Origin: Neovahlkampfia damariscottae
Taxonomy: Eukaryota > Heterolobosea > Selenaionea > Neovahlkampfiida > Neovahlkampfiidae
DNA: 64,000 nt
Reading direction: 5' to 3'
Assembly (NCBI GenBank): GCA_016618085.1
Contig: JABLTG010000012.1
Span: 124,001-188,000, forward strand
A model generated the notes under the pieces. That model saw only the letters and a list, made by a program, of their open reading frames with translations, searched no databases and had not been told where the DNA came from. Positions 43,236 to 52,692 of this stretch are shown piece by piece. The position numbers were made by a program, and so were the translations under genes. Each line of letters starts with the position of its first letter. Within the stretch, counting starts at the first letter, position 1.

Positions 43236-44285
43236 ATGACTTCAGCAGCAAAACAACTTTCTCTTGACTTTTCAAACTTATTTCATGACAAAACTATTTC
43301 AGATTTTGAAATATCAATCAAAAATGATGACAAAACAACCTTTGGACCAGACTCACATTTTTCAGTTCATCTTTGTATTCTAATTCAAAGATGGAAATCA
43401 TTCAGAGACCAACACATAAAAAAACAAACAAAAGAAGAAATCATTGAAAAAACCAGAAAAATGAAAAACAAAAAAAAAACATTCAAAAATTTGAATTCTT
43501 TGATTGTCCAAAAAATTTTGTTTTTTTTATACACTAATAATTTGAATATATTCAAAAATGTTTCAGTAGAAGATTTAAATTATCATTTAGATAAATTGGG
43601 TTTAGAAGAAGAGTATTTCAAAAGTGCAAAAGTCCGTGAATCAATTGTTGCAGAGAAATTTTATTTGTTGGATTTTTCATCACAATTTGAAGAAGAAACT
43701 AAAGATTTAACAGATTCAATGGTAGTTAAAATAGCTATGAGTTCAATAACAGATTTTAATATCGAATCAAAAAATTGGAGTATTCCTTGTCATCGCTCCA
43801 TTTTGAAGCATCGTTCTGAGTATTTCAAAGCAATGTTTTCAGAAAAATTTCAACAAGAAAATTGTTTAATTTTGGATGAAATGGAACAATTTATAATGAT
43901 AGAAATGATAAATTATCTGTATTGCACAAAAATCAACTTTTCCATTCAGAATTGTGTTGGATTAACATTTTGTTCGAATATGTTTTCTGCTAAAGAGATT
44001 GAATTACAATCAACAAAATATTTGATTAATTCATTGAATTTAGATATTGTTTTTGATGCTTTAAATTTAACAGAATTTTTACAATCCAATAAAACGGAAT
44101 TGAAACAAGAATGTTTGAAATATTTGATTCAACATTCATATGATGATGAAGAAAAATTCATGGAATTTTATCAAAAAATTGAGAATACTGAATACAAAGA
44201 AGAATTCAAATCTATTAGATTGACATTAAAAAATCAAAAAGATCTCAAAAATGGACCAAATGAGAAACTTCAATATTTTTTCTAA
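43236..44285 (+). CDS. BTB/POZ protein, two BTB-like domains
   Basis: A single-exon protein of 350 residues beginning MTSAAKQLSLDFSNLFHDKT. An N-terminal divergent BTB (SDFEISIKNDD..FSVHLCIL..RWKSF, then KNLNSLIVQKILFFLYTNN) is followed by a clearer one (DFNIESKNWSIPCHRSILK, RSEYFKAMFSEKFQQ, MINYLYCTKI) and helices of BACK type. Such proteins usually serve as CUL3 substrate adaptors. The plan matches the C-terminal half of the kelch-BTB protein at 34185-36767, so the two may share ancestry. ATTGGTTG lies 28 nt before the ATG. Confidence 0.8.
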   Translation: MTSAAKQLSLDFSNLFHDKTISDFEISIKNDDKTTFGPDSHFSVHLCILIQRWKSFRDQHIKKQTKEEIIEKTRKMKNKKKTFKNLNSLIVQKILFFLYTNNLNIFKNVSVEDLNYHLDKLGLEEEYFKSAKVRESIVAEKFYLLDFSSQFEEETKDLTDSMVVKIAMSSITDFNIESKNWSIPCHRSILKHRSEYFKAMFSEKFQQENCLILDEMEQFIMIEMINYLYCTKINFSIQNCVGLTFCSNMFSAKEIELQSTKYLINSLNLDIVFDALNLTEFLQSNKTELKQECLKYLIQHSYDDEEKFMEFYQKIENTEYKEEFKSIRLTLKNQKDLKNGPNEKLQYFF

Positions 44286-44329
44286 GAAAAAGAGAAGAAA
44301 AACTTGATTTCCCAAATATTAATTTTTTA

Positions 44330-45412
44330 TTAATTTGAACAAGTATAAAAATAATAATTTTGCAAAACCAACATATACTCAACAATATTAACAACAAGAG
44401 GTCCAAGTGCTGGAACATTTTTGAGTTTGTTACAAATTGCAACAATAATTGGTTTCAATGATTCATTAAATAATGGATTTCTAACAAGATAATAATATAA
44501 CGAAGAATATCTTCTGTATAATTCATCTTTTACAATAGAACCTCTTCCTTGAACATCTGATAAAGAAAGTTGTCTTGAAATCAAATCTGTCAAAAATGAA
44601 ATAACCAATGGAGTCCATGAATCATTACCCCATTTCATTAATGATAAAACATAGATACATGGTCTTAGTGCAAAAATCATTTCACCAAAAATGAAATTTT
44701 TTGATTGTCCTCCTGTAGTTGATTTAACAACAAGTAAATTTTCTTTTCTCAAAGAAGGAACTTTGTAATTCAAAGTTGGCATAAGTTTTCCTGTTCTTTT
44801 ACCAATAGGTTCTGCATTTAATGAATCAAATGTTTTTGAAAATTTTCCGTTTCTTTCTGAATCTCTTTGGTTTTCTTGATATTCTAAATTGAGTTGAAAA
44901 TCATTTGGAAGAATAGTATCTTCAATCATGACATTATATTTTGATTTATATATGATGAATAATCTTGTAAATGCTCTTGAGAAAAATGTTAATTTTTTTT
45001 TGAAATTTGTTACTTCAATGATTCAATGAGTAGAATGACTTTCCAAACATTAGATTCTTTAAATGATTTCTTTTTTAAATAAAGTTCAATGACAACTTGG
45101 ATAGTTTGTAAAAATCTTAAAAAGTAACTTAAAAAAGATAAAAAAAAAAAAAAATTTGTTATACGAAATTTTCTTATAAATTGAAAATCTTTCATCTTGA
45201 AGAAGTAATTTATTAGTAACTGATTTCCTATCTAATAAATTTTCATGGTATAAAGAAACTAAATTTAAACCAGTATAAGCTAATTCAGTTCTGACTTCAT
45301 CTTCAGGGTTTATCGTAAATAGAACAATGAATCTTCCTACAGATTCAATAGTTTCAATTATTTTTTGATTTTTTAAAATAAAATTTTCATAGGAAGAAAT
45401 TAATGAGCTCAT
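44330..45412 (-). CDS. PEX16: Peroxisomal membrane protein PEX16
   Basis: Three or more exons starting MSSLISSYENFILKNQKIIE. PEX16 hallmarks are VGRFIVLFTINPEDEVRTEL near the start, GEMIFALRPCIYVLSLMKWG, NDSWTPLVISFLTDLISRQL, and a C-terminal part (RRYSSLYYYLVRNPLFNES, VEYMLVLQNYYFYT). PEX16 is the ER and peroxisome membrane receptor that recruits PEX3 during membrane protein import. The length of about 320 residues is typical. It indicates that the organism has peroxisomes. It is divergent from a small membrane protein gene, 80 bp apart, with a CCAATCA box between them. Confidence 0.88.
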
Positions 45413-45492
45413 ACCTTTCACCCTTGTTTGTTTGAAAATTCCGGAACAATTTTAACCAATCAAATTATAGGATTTATCAAAGAGAGTAAAGG

Positions 45493-45905
45493 ATGATTTT
45501 GCCAATTTTAATGATGTTTCAAATCTTATTTGGTGGTTCTTTGTATGCTACTAATGTTTTGATAAATTTACGTTTGAAAAACCAAAAGTTCAAAAAATTT
45601 TCAACTTTGTTTCTTCATATGCTTTCTCAGATAACTTTACAAAGAGTGGTGACTACTTTTCATTTGTCTGATGAATATTTCAATAAATTCTCATTGATTA
45701 ACACTAAAAGTCCGTTGAAAGGAAAACAATGTAAAGAAGCATTTTTTTTAAAATTTTTTTTTTAGTAATTGTTCATCAGGAAAGAGTTCATGAAATAAAA
45801 GATTTCAAAATCGAAGAAGAACCTCAAATACACCATTTTCCAACTAGAAAATATAGTATGGATCAATATAAATTATACTTTCCTGATTTTTTAACACAAG
45901 AGTGA
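45493..45905 (+). CDS. Small membrane-anchored protein of unknown function
   Basis: Two exons joined by an intron at about 45731-45765 (GTAAAGAAGC...TTTTTTAG). The product is about 125 residues: a hydrophobic start (MILPILMMFQILFGGSLYAT), a basic helical middle (NLRLKNQKFKKFSTLFLHML), and a soluble tail (QERVHEIKDFKIEEEPQIHH, YSMDQYKLYFPDFLTQE). One N-terminal membrane anchor or cleavable signal is likely. No family is recognised. It shares its promoter region with PEX16. Confidence 0.45.
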
Positions 45906-45981
45906 AATGTTCAAAAAGTAAAGTGTAAAAATACTTCGGAAAAGAATTTTTCTATTTTCAAATAAAAATTTGATTTATTAA

Positions 45982-46620
45982 CTATTCAATATTTAAAACT
46001 TCTTTCCAATGCTTGAATGGATATTCCAAATTATCAGGATGTAATTCAGGAATATTTATATCTAAAAATGTTTTCATTTCCAAGTAAAGAAATTCATTTC
46101 CTGAATCCTCTAAATGTAATCCATCCTCCAAAAAATCTTCCCATTTGAATTGCATTTGAACTGTTTCCCAGAAATTCAAAAAAAAAACTTTTTCTTCTTC
46201 AGAGATTTTTTTGACCATTTCCATATATTTTTGTAATGTATCAACTTTTCTATATTTTTCTCTTTCTTCATCAACAGGTGGTGGTGAAATTAATATTATA
46301 TGAGCTTTAGGACATTGTTTTTTTACCACTTGAATTATTTTTGTCAAATTTGAATAGAATTTATCAACAGAAACATTTTGAGCACCTTCAGCTGAATCAT
46401 TAGAACCCATTAAAACAGTGACTAAATTTGCTTTTGAGAATGGTTCAAGAATTTCATCAACCAAAGGTAACAACATTTCAGTGTTGTATCCAGAATAACC
46501 TCTGTTGAGAATATCAACTTTTACACCATACTTTTCAATTAAACGTTGACACCAACCGTTTTTCAAATGTCCTCTTTCTGTGAGACTATCACCTAATGTA
46601 ACGATTAGTGGACGAGACAT
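45982..46620 (-). CDS. GDSL/SGNH hydrolase, isoamyl acetate-hydrolysing esterase (IAH1) type
   Basis: A single-exon protein of 212 residues. The four SGNH blocks are present: GDSLTERG (block I Ser), RGYSGYNTE (block II Gly), MGSNDSAEG (block III Asn) and DGLHLEDSG (block V Asp and His). RPLIVTLGDSLTERGHLKNG and LISPPPVDEE resemble IAH1-type esterases, which hydrolyse short acyl esters. No signal peptide is seen, so a cytosolic enzyme is likely. CCAATCAA ends only 5 nt upstream of the ATG in the sense orientation, an unusually close box that suggests a very short 5' leader or a bound factor next to the start site. Confidence 0.9.
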   Translation of the reverse strand: MSRPLIVTLGDSLTERGHLKNGWCQRLIEKYGVKVDILNRGYSGYNTEMLLPLVDEILEPFSKANLVTVLMGSNDSAEGAQNVSVDKFYSNLTKIIQVVKKQCPKAHIILISPPPVDEEREKYRKVDTLQKYMEMVKKISEEEKVFFLNFWETVQMQFKWEDFLEDGLHLEDSGNEFLYLEMKTFLDINIPELHPDNLEYPFKHWKEVLNIE

Positions 46621-46624
46621 TTGT

Positions 46625-46631
46625 TGATTGG
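46625..46631 (-). promoter_or_regulatory. CCAATCA box directly upstream of the IAH1-type gene
   Basis: On the minus strand CCAATCAACAAATG places the heptamer 4 nt before the start codon. Together with CCAATCACAATG at 24401-24412 and CCAATCA at 58999-59005, it shows that the motif can sit almost at the start codon. Confidence 0.5.
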
Positions 46632-46747
46632 TTGTTTTTTTTTTCTTGTTGAATAAAACTACCTTATTAGAATGTATTTAGAGAAAATTTCACTTAATAT
46701 TGCATTTTGTTGCTGAAGTTTTTGTAGTCCAATCGTTCTGTTTTATC

Positions 46748-48583
46748 ATGAAAAGCAAACAACAAACCAAACATTTGCTCAGGAGTTTTTCAAGTTTGTC
46801 CAAAAATTTGAGAAAGATTGAAAACAACAAAGAGATTTTTCAATTAGATAATTTTTTGGAAAAAAAGAAAATTCACAAATTTGAAGAGGACAGATGGCCA
46901 ATTTTCAAAAGAGAAAAAGAAGAATATTATTTAGAAAACTATCTCAAAAGTTCAAATATCAAAAAAAATTCAGTTTTTGTTGTCGGACCAGATGGTCATG
47001 GAAAGTCAACTTTGATCAACAAGTTTTTTTATTTTTTATTAAAAATTTTTGAAAGTGTGGTTCAAAAACTGTCAGATATGAAGAATATAATTATTTTAGA
47101 ACTGAACTTTGAAGATTTCTTTTTAAAAAAAAATCAAAAAAACAATTTAACATTTGATGAATTTATTCAATTTTTTGATGACAGATTGTTCAATGAATTA
47201 ATGAAAGTTGATGAAAAATATGGATTGAATATTGAACATATATTTGATGTTTTAAATGAAAAAAATAATTTTAATTACTCTTTATGTCAAATTGTTGAAG
47301 AAGATGATTTATTCACAAATGAAGAAATTAAAAAAGAGCATGAAAAATTGAAAGAAGATTTATTCAAAAATTCATCAAAAAAATTATTCTTAGATTATGT
47401 TAAACATAAAAATGTAGATAATTCATTCAAATTTGCACTTGAACTTTCATTTGATTTGTTAAAAAAAAAGTAAACTAATTTAAAGAATTTGACAATTTCA
47501 TCAAAGAGAGAATTATACAATGAGAACTGGAAGAGAAATTTGGGAGTTTTTTATGTCATTTTTAGAATTTATAGCTGTTCAAAAAGATATTCAACCAAAG
47601 TTAATCATCAAAGACATTCAACTTTTAGATTTATTTTCAAAATCTGTTTCACTCAGATTCAAAGAAAAATACATTCAATTAGATGATTCATCACTCGAAG
47701 AATTCAGAGGACCAGATTTACATGATCAAATATTACTCAGGATTGTTGTAAGTTCGAACTTAGTTCTAAAATTTCACAGGGTATTTACATTGATCCTTCA
47801 ATTCCAATGATTATTGAAACTTCAGGAAATTATTACAATTATCAATTTAAAGAAGAATTTAAATTGGATGTTGATCAAATTGAATTTTTAGAAGTCAAAG
47901 AGATGGATCATGTGCAAATTGCAAATCTATTTTTAAAAGTATTTACTAAAGAAGAGTTTTATCCTATATATGATAAAGTAGGAGGTAATCTTGAAAAATT
48001 GAAAGATTTTATGACAATTTATTTGAATATAAATGAATATCCAAAAGAATTTGAAAAACGATCATTTCCTGAACTAAAGTATGCCATTTCTCTATTTTTG
48101 CAAAAAGAGAAAGACAATTTCCTCAAGAAAATGACATCAGCACAATTATTAATATGTAAATACACAGCAGAAGAAGATGGTAAAGAAATGGAATACGAAT
48201 TCAATCATGAAAAAGTTGAATTTCAACTAGTCGATTTGATTGAGAAAGTCTTGAGCTCTCGCACAAGAGGAATTCTTGAAAGACAATATTTAGAAACAAT
48301 TGATGTTCAAATGTCAATACCTGGATCAGCTTTGATCAATTCTGATATTTTTTATTACAATATTGAAAAAGAGGTGATCACATTTTATCATCGATCATAC
48401 TTCAATCTTATGACAAATTTTATAAGTGAAAAATTTGAAGAATGGGGAAAATTGAAATACTACAAGTTTAGAGGTTGGCAAAAATTTTATGGCCTAGCGG
48501 TCAATGTTTATAAAAAACCTGAAGACAATTTTTTTGTGGAGACCAAATACAAATTGAATAAGTCCAAACCAGAGAATTATTAA
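46748..48583 (+). CDS. P-loop ATPase of AAA/STAND-like type, probably mitochondrial
   Basis: Four exons, with introns near 47022-47054, 47470-47506 and 47750-47779. The start MKSKQQTKHLLRSFSSLSKN is basic and Ser-rich, as in mitochondrial presequences. RWPIFKREKEEYYLENYL leads into Walker A (VVGPDGHGKST) at about 46980. A plausible Walker B with following sensor lies at IPMIIETSGNYYN near 47810. Then come helical segments and a winged-helix-like C-terminal region (YHRSYFNLMTNFISEKF). The order resembles archaeal-type ATPase (PF01637) proteins, a group present in protists and plants. The protein is about 590 residues. Function unknown. It converges on the CBS gene with a 10-bp spacer. Confidence 0.6.
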
Positions 48584-48593
48584 AAAAACTTTT

Positions 48594-49127
48594 TTATTGT
48601 TCAAAGTTGGAAAGAGCTGATCCATATACATCTGATATTGTTTCTGTGATGGAAGAAGTTTTTTTGCTTATCCAATTCTTCAAATCATCTTTTTTTTTTT
48701 CTTGAAATTCATACAATGATTCAACAAATGGATATGTTGAAATATAATTTCCTGCAATTGATTTAGTTATATCGTATGTTGATATTAAACCAGATGCCAC
48801 TCCTAATTTATTTCTGATTAATAAATGATGAGTTTCTGCTTCAACCATTTTTTTTGACACAGTTTCTATGTCATCCTCTTCATCAGCGTATAAAATTTTT
48901 CTTGACATAATTCTACTAATTTCTGTATCTTTTGGTAAACCGGAACCATAAGCATCTAAAATATCATAAGTAGTTACAATTCCAGAAAAGACTAATTCAT
49001 CCTTTTGAACCAAAACAGAACTTATATTTCTTGTGGTAAGAATTGTTATAACTTGTTCTATAGGTGTATTTTCTTCACAAGTGGCAAGTGATTCTTTCAC
49101 CACCATGATCTCTTTTGCCTTCACCAT
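48594..49127 (-). CDS. CBS-pair domain protein
   Basis: A single-exon protein of 177 residues. Two CBS motifs occupy residues 1-65 (MVKAKEIMVVKESLATCEEN, ILTTRNISSVLVQKDE, FSGIVTTYDILDAYG) and 70-125 (ISRIMSRKILYADEEDDIET, AETHHLLIRNKLG, SGLISTYDITKSI), forming one Bateman module. Such modules bind adenosine nucleotides or S-adenosylmethionine as energy sensors. The C-terminal 50 residues are helical (QEKKKDDLKNWISKKTSSI). No enzyme domain is attached. The gene is the last host gene before the TIR element. Confidence 0.85.
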   Translation of the reverse strand: MVKAKEIMVVKESLATCEENTPIEQVITILTTRNISSVLVQKDELVFSGIVTTYDILDAYGSGLPKDTEISRIMSRKILYADEEDDIETVSKKMVEAETHHLLIRNKLGVASGLISTYDITKSIAGNYISTYPFVESLYEFQEKKKDDLKNWISKKTSSITETISDVYGSALSNFEQ

Positions 49128-49473
49128 TTTGTTTTTGTTTGAAATTGAACTGATTCAATTGGCGGAATTCGTTTGTCTAATTAAAGGTAAAAATTTTATC
49201 AGTATGTCTGGTGAATACAGTCATGGATTTTCCTGAATATGCTTGTCTATGTTTTGTCTTCATGTGTAGGTTGCAATTAATTTTTCTGCAATAAAAAATT
49301 CAAAATGAATTTCAAAAAAATTGTGGGAGAGAAAAATTTTAAATCAGTACTCGATCTGTTACAATCATCGTGTTATCTTGAATATGCTTGTCTATTTTGT
49401 CATCATTCAAAGAATACATGATGAAAAAGTAAATCAAACTGAATTGAATAATAGAAAAATAATTTTGGTTTAT
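49128..49473. other. Spacer between the CBS gene and the TIR element
   Basis: 346 bp without a supported gene. It contains a 17-nt direct repeat, TGAATATGCTTGTCTAT, at 49234-49250 and 49379-49395. An ATTGGCGG box occurs at about 49157. The last six bases, GTTTAT, are the left target-site duplication of the element. Confidence 0.6.
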
Positions 49474-49870
49474 AGAAGTAGCAGGTCTATGACTTTTTTC
49501 AGTGACTAAATTTTGGAATTCAAAGACTATAAAAATTCCAGCTGTAGAATCATCCGGCCAATCGCACCCAGCACTAACAAATGTATAAAACAAACCTCTG
49601 TGCGTTAATCAAATAAACAGTTCAGGAAATCAACAACCAATAACAACCAACAGCTACAAAATCAACTTTCAAAATTTTGGAAATCAAACCAGGTTTGAAG
49701 GATTATATGTTTTGATTTTGTTTTAACAATTGGTTTTTGAAAAATAAAGGAAGAAGTGTAGTATAAAGTTGTTGTAAAGAGATTGAATTAATGTATTTTT
49801 AATTTGATTGCGAAAGTAATTGATTTAAAAATAACTTTTTCAAAATACAGGTTTGAAATGGATGAAAAAA
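49474..49870 (+). repeat. Left terminal inverted repeat of the element
   Basis: Bases 49477-49692 (216 bp) are an exact inverted copy of 53512-53727 as read here. The outermost three bases differ at one position. Inward from 49692 the match continues imperfectly to about 49870. Recognisable points are TTAACAATTGGTTTT and AAAGAGATTGAATTA on both sides. Confidence 0.9.
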
Positions 49871-49989
49871 TAATGGATTCTTGATGAAGTTTAAAATAGT
49901 TAAGGAGATTTAAATTATTTTTTTGGAAATTTGGAGTGGTTGGGGAATTCCGGAAAATAAAAATTTGTTTCAAAACTACATTTATGAAG

Positions 49990-50181
49990 TTAACCATTAA
50001 TATTTTTTTCAAAACATTTTTTGTGTTTTTTGGTTCCTTCGTGTCTTGCTTTATGTTTTAACATGAATGTTCCACCGCAACAACAATCAAATTTTTCATC
50101 CATTTTCTCCTTATTTTTTTCGTAATATTCCTTATTCCATTGTCTAAGGTATTGCCTATTATTTTTTGGATGAACTTCCAT
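49990..50181 (-). CDS. Zinc-knuckle-like short part, giant-virus nuclease tail type (element)
   Basis: A 63-residue coding part of the element, with its own copy of the shared promoter-like palindrome 24 nt upstream. It reads like the C-terminal tail of virus-encoded GIY-YIG nucleases: YLRQWNKEYYEKNKEKM then FDCCCGGTFMLKHKARHEG and TKKHKKC, a Cys/His pattern that could bind zinc. A similar tail-like sequence occurs downstream of the GIY-YIG part of the same element. Confidence 0.45.
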   Translation of the reverse strand: MEVHPKNNRQYLRQWNKEYYEKNKEKMDEKFDCCCGGTFMLKHKARHEGTKKHKKCFEKNING

Positions 50182-50204
50182 TTTGTTTATACTCCTTGAT
50201 TCTA

Positions 50205-50226
50205 AGTCTTTAATTGAAATTCAATG
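50205..50226 (-). promoter_or_regulatory. Element-specific promoter-like palindrome, copy 1
   Basis: Minus-strand ATTGAATTTCAAT followed by TAAAGACT, preceded by C, identical over 22 nt to copies at 51559-51580 and 52639-52660. It lies 24 nt before the start of the zinc-knuckle-like part. Confidence 0.6.
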
Positions 50227-50374
50227 ACCATTTTAAAAAAAAAAAAAATTTTCAACCAATCATATTTTTTTGCTTGGTTTGAATTCAAACAACCGAAATT
50301 GAGACTTTAAAACAATGAAATATTAAAACAAAACTTTATGTCGTTCTTTCTCATTTGAAAATTCCTACTCCTAT

Positions 50375-50608
50375 ATGTTTTTGCCAGAGAGTGAGTTTAT
50401 TGAAAAAATGTATGAAGACCAAAATGGAATTTGCAAAATTTGTTTAAACCCAATAATTAAACCTTCAGTTGATAGAATCAACAACAACTATGGACACACA
50501 AAAAAAAATGTTCAATTGACTTGTTTCTTTGATCATGTTTTATATGGTGCTGCATTGATGATTGAAAAAAAATTGAAATTGGAAAAAATAAATTTGGAGG
50601 TTCAATAA
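50375..50608 (+). CDS. HNH-endonuclease-like part (element)
   Basis: A 77-residue coding part. YEDQNGICKICLNPI, then SVDRINNNYGHTKKNVQLTC, follows the HNH pattern of phage and giant-virus nucleases (CxxC, DRIdn..GHt..Nv..tC). It is shorter than typical viral HNH proteins. Upstream, TTTGAATTCAAAC and GAGACTTTAA resemble the element's promoter palindrome only weakly. Confidence 0.5.
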   Translation: MFLPESEFIEKMYEDQNGICKICLNPIIKPSVDRINNNYGHTKKNVQLTCFFDHVLYGAALMIEKKLKLEKINLEVQ

Positions 50609-50609
50609 T

Positions 50610-51561
50610 TTATATTGAAATTTTAATTGAAGATTTAACAAAATTTCCATCAACAACCGAAACATAGAATTTATTCAAAACGCTAATGTCAACTTTATCA
50701 TCGGAATCAATGTATATAACTCTTCCTGGTAATTCTTCTAGAGCTGATGCATCAAATTTATGAACATAACCAACTTGAAGCATTTCTACTTTTTTTCCAG
50801 AGACCATAACTTCCAATTTTTGATCTTTATTTTTGGTTTCGATATAAATTTTTGAAAGGTTACAAGAACGAATGAAATCATCATCAAAATCACGAGAAAA
50901 TTCCCATTCGAAGAATGGTTCATTTAAGAATTCTTTTTTTAAATCAACTTCTTGATATTGAAATTCGAGGGAATATTCTTTGAACGACGAAGTAATTTTG
51001 AATATAAATAATTCAGTTTCAATCACGCTGTGTCCAAGAAGAGTTGCACTATAATTCAAATCTTTGACATTTGTAACAGGAATTTGTCCTCAAAATGGTA
51101 TAATCTTCAATGGAGTTCTAAATGCTACTTGGGTAATTAATGTTGAAGGTAAAGTTGATGCATTTGAAGGTCTTCTAACAGGTTGTAGAAATTTCAAATT
51201 TAAACTTTCATCTTTTGGATATCGGTTGAAAGTAGTATAATTCACTGCAAGAGATTCTGAATGAATTATCTAGTTTCAATACTTGATCTAAATCAACATT
51301 TGTAGGTGATACTGATGTTTTGTTGATGATTTCAATATCAAAATCAACTTTACAATTAATCCAAGCTGTTTCACTGATACTATGATCAGTTGAAGGAGGT
51401 GGACATATGATTGAAACACTGGATCCTAAATTTTTTCCGTTGTATGGTTTTTCTCTGAAAGTTTTGGAGAAACTCATTGATTTATATATTAACACAAAAA
51501 ATTCTTTTAATTGAAAATAATTAAATCGAGATGAATTAATTATTTTATTTTTGAAAGTCAT
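50610..51561 (-). CDS. Unidentified coding parts of the element, minus strand
   Basis: Two beta-rich coding parts (about 50610-51059 and 51208-51561) with segments such as SVSIICPPPSTDHSISETAW, KVDFDIEIINKTSV, YVHKFDASALEELPGR and DKVDISVLNKFYVSVVDG. They lie back to back with the GIY-YIG part across promoter palindrome copy 2. No family is recognised, and a structural virion protein cannot be claimed. The region looks interrupted. Confidence 0.4.
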
Positions 51562-51580
51562 TGAATTTCAATTAAAGACT
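51559..51580. promoter_or_regulatory. Element-specific promoter-like palindrome, copy 2 (bidirectional position)
   Basis: ATTGAATTTCAAT is an inverted repeat around a single T. With the following TAAAGACT it is identical to the other two copies. Here it sits between the minus-strand parts and the plus-strand GIY-YIG part (ATG 51623), so it could drive both. An ATAAGGTCTA follows it, as ATAAGGTATA does at copy 3. Confidence 0.6.
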
Positions 51581-51622
51581 CAAAAAAATATAAGGTCTAA
51601 AAAGTAATCAAAAAACATCAGC

Positions 51623-51961
51623 ATGTCAGTTTTCCAAAAATCAAAAATTTACAAAATTTTTAACTCACTTAACCCAAAAGTTTATGTAGGAAGTACAACA
51701 AAAGATTTATACACTCGTTTTAATGGACATAAAGCAACTGCTGAACGTGGTGATTGTATGAGTCGTGTTTTATTTAGAAAAGACCGAGAAAATTGCAAAA
51801 TTGAATTGATTGAAGATTATCCATGTAATAATGATATTGAACTTCGAAAAAGAGAAACTTTTTCGAAAGATCAACTTGATTGTGTGAATAAAAACAGACC
51901 AATCAGAACTGAAGAAAGTAAAAACAATATAACAAGGAATATGCAGAAAAACATAATTTAA
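51623..51961 (+). CDS. GIY-YIG nuclease-like part (element)
   Basis: A coding part with the GIY-YIG fold: SKIYKIFNSLNPKVYVGSTT, then LYTRFNGHKATAERGD and a later ENCKIELIEDYPCNN with ELRKRE supplying the conserved Arg and Glu region. VNKNRPIRTEESK resembles the linker seen in giant-virus and phage GIY-YIG proteins. Downstream sequence (about 51960-52060) has a Cys/His tail of the type CECGKRY..HQDTDKHKKC. The fold is recognised with good confidence; the element as a whole looks degraded. Confidence 0.65.
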   Translation: MSVFQKSKIYKIFNSLNPKVYVGSTTKDLYTRFNGHKATAERGDCMSRVLFRKDRENCKIELIEDYPCNNDIELRKRETFSKDQLDCVNKNRPIRTEESKNNITRNMQKNII

Positions 51962-52059
51962 ATCAAAAATTTGTTTGTGAATGCGGTAAAAGATATACAA
52001 AAAGAAATATCAAATATCATCAAGATACAGATAAGCATAAAAAATGTGAGAAAAAACAA

Positions 52060-52617
52060 ATGCAATTAACTTGGAAAGATATCCCAACAGAAATCGTAAG
52101 TGAACATATATTTCCTTGGATAATGCAATTTAAATTCAGAGATTGTAAAATTCCAAGAATGCTTATTGATTATACAAGAATTGAAAATCCAAACATGTTA
52201 ATTGAATACAATAAACTTGATATTTTCAGTGCTGCTCAAAATTTACAAGGATTATATGAAAAAATGAAATTTAATTATATTTCAAATATCGATTTCCAAA
52301 ATTATAAAGATAAGTTCTATTCAGTTCTCAAATATTGTAATGATTATGATCAAATGGATCGATTACCATTCTGTTTAATAATGGTGGAAGAAAGTAAAAA
52401 TGAAGATGAAGATATTACGACAGAACATAACGATTTGGACTTTTACAAAGCTGAACTTTTAAATGATGAATGGGATTTTTCAGAATATGAATTTTATTTG
52501 AAAGCATTACGTGATAAGATATTTCGTGAACAATTATTTGATAAATTATTAGTTGAACCTAGTTTATTACTTGAAATGAAATTTTGTGATGACTCTGATT
52601 GGTCGAAAAATAAATAA
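52060..52617 (+). CDS. Unidentified acidic coding part (element)
   Basis: A 185-residue helical, acidic coding part: MQLTWKDIPTEIVSEHIFPW, RMLIDYTRIENPNMLIEYNK and a long Asp/Glu-rich middle (ESKNEDEDITTEHNDLD). It lies directly after the GIY-YIG and Cys/His-tail sequence and may belong to the same transcription unit. No family is recognised. Confidence 0.35.
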   Translation: MQLTWKDIPTEIVSEHIFPWIMQFKFRDCKIPRMLIDYTRIENPNMLIEYNKLDIFSAAQNLQGLYEKMKFNYISNIDFQNYKDKFYSVLKYCNDYDQMDRLPFCLIMVEESKNEDEDITTEHNDLDFYKAELLNDEWDFSEYEFYLKALRDKIFREQLFDKLLVEPSLLLEMKFCDDSDWSKNK

Positions 52618-52638
52618 TTAATTTTTTTTAAAAAAGGA

Positions 52639-52660
52639 CATTGAATTTCAATTAAAGACT
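52639..52660 (+). promoter_or_regulatory. Element-specific promoter-like palindrome, copy 3
   Basis: Identical 22-nt copy (core ATTGAATTTCAAT, then TAAAGACT) 32 nt before an ATG at 52693. It is followed by an AT-rich stretch and ATAAGGTATA. Confidence 0.6.
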
Positions 52661-52692
52661 TAAAAATTATAAGGTATACAAAAAAAATCTCA

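Noticed and set aside
49321-49593. Overlapping frames across the left end of the element
   Set aside because: They run from host spacer into the TIR and are not preserved as coding on the other arm.
51208-51561. A capsid or spike identity for the minus-strand element parts
   Set aside because: The parts are beta-rich, but there is no diagnostic motif, so structural protein status is not claimed.
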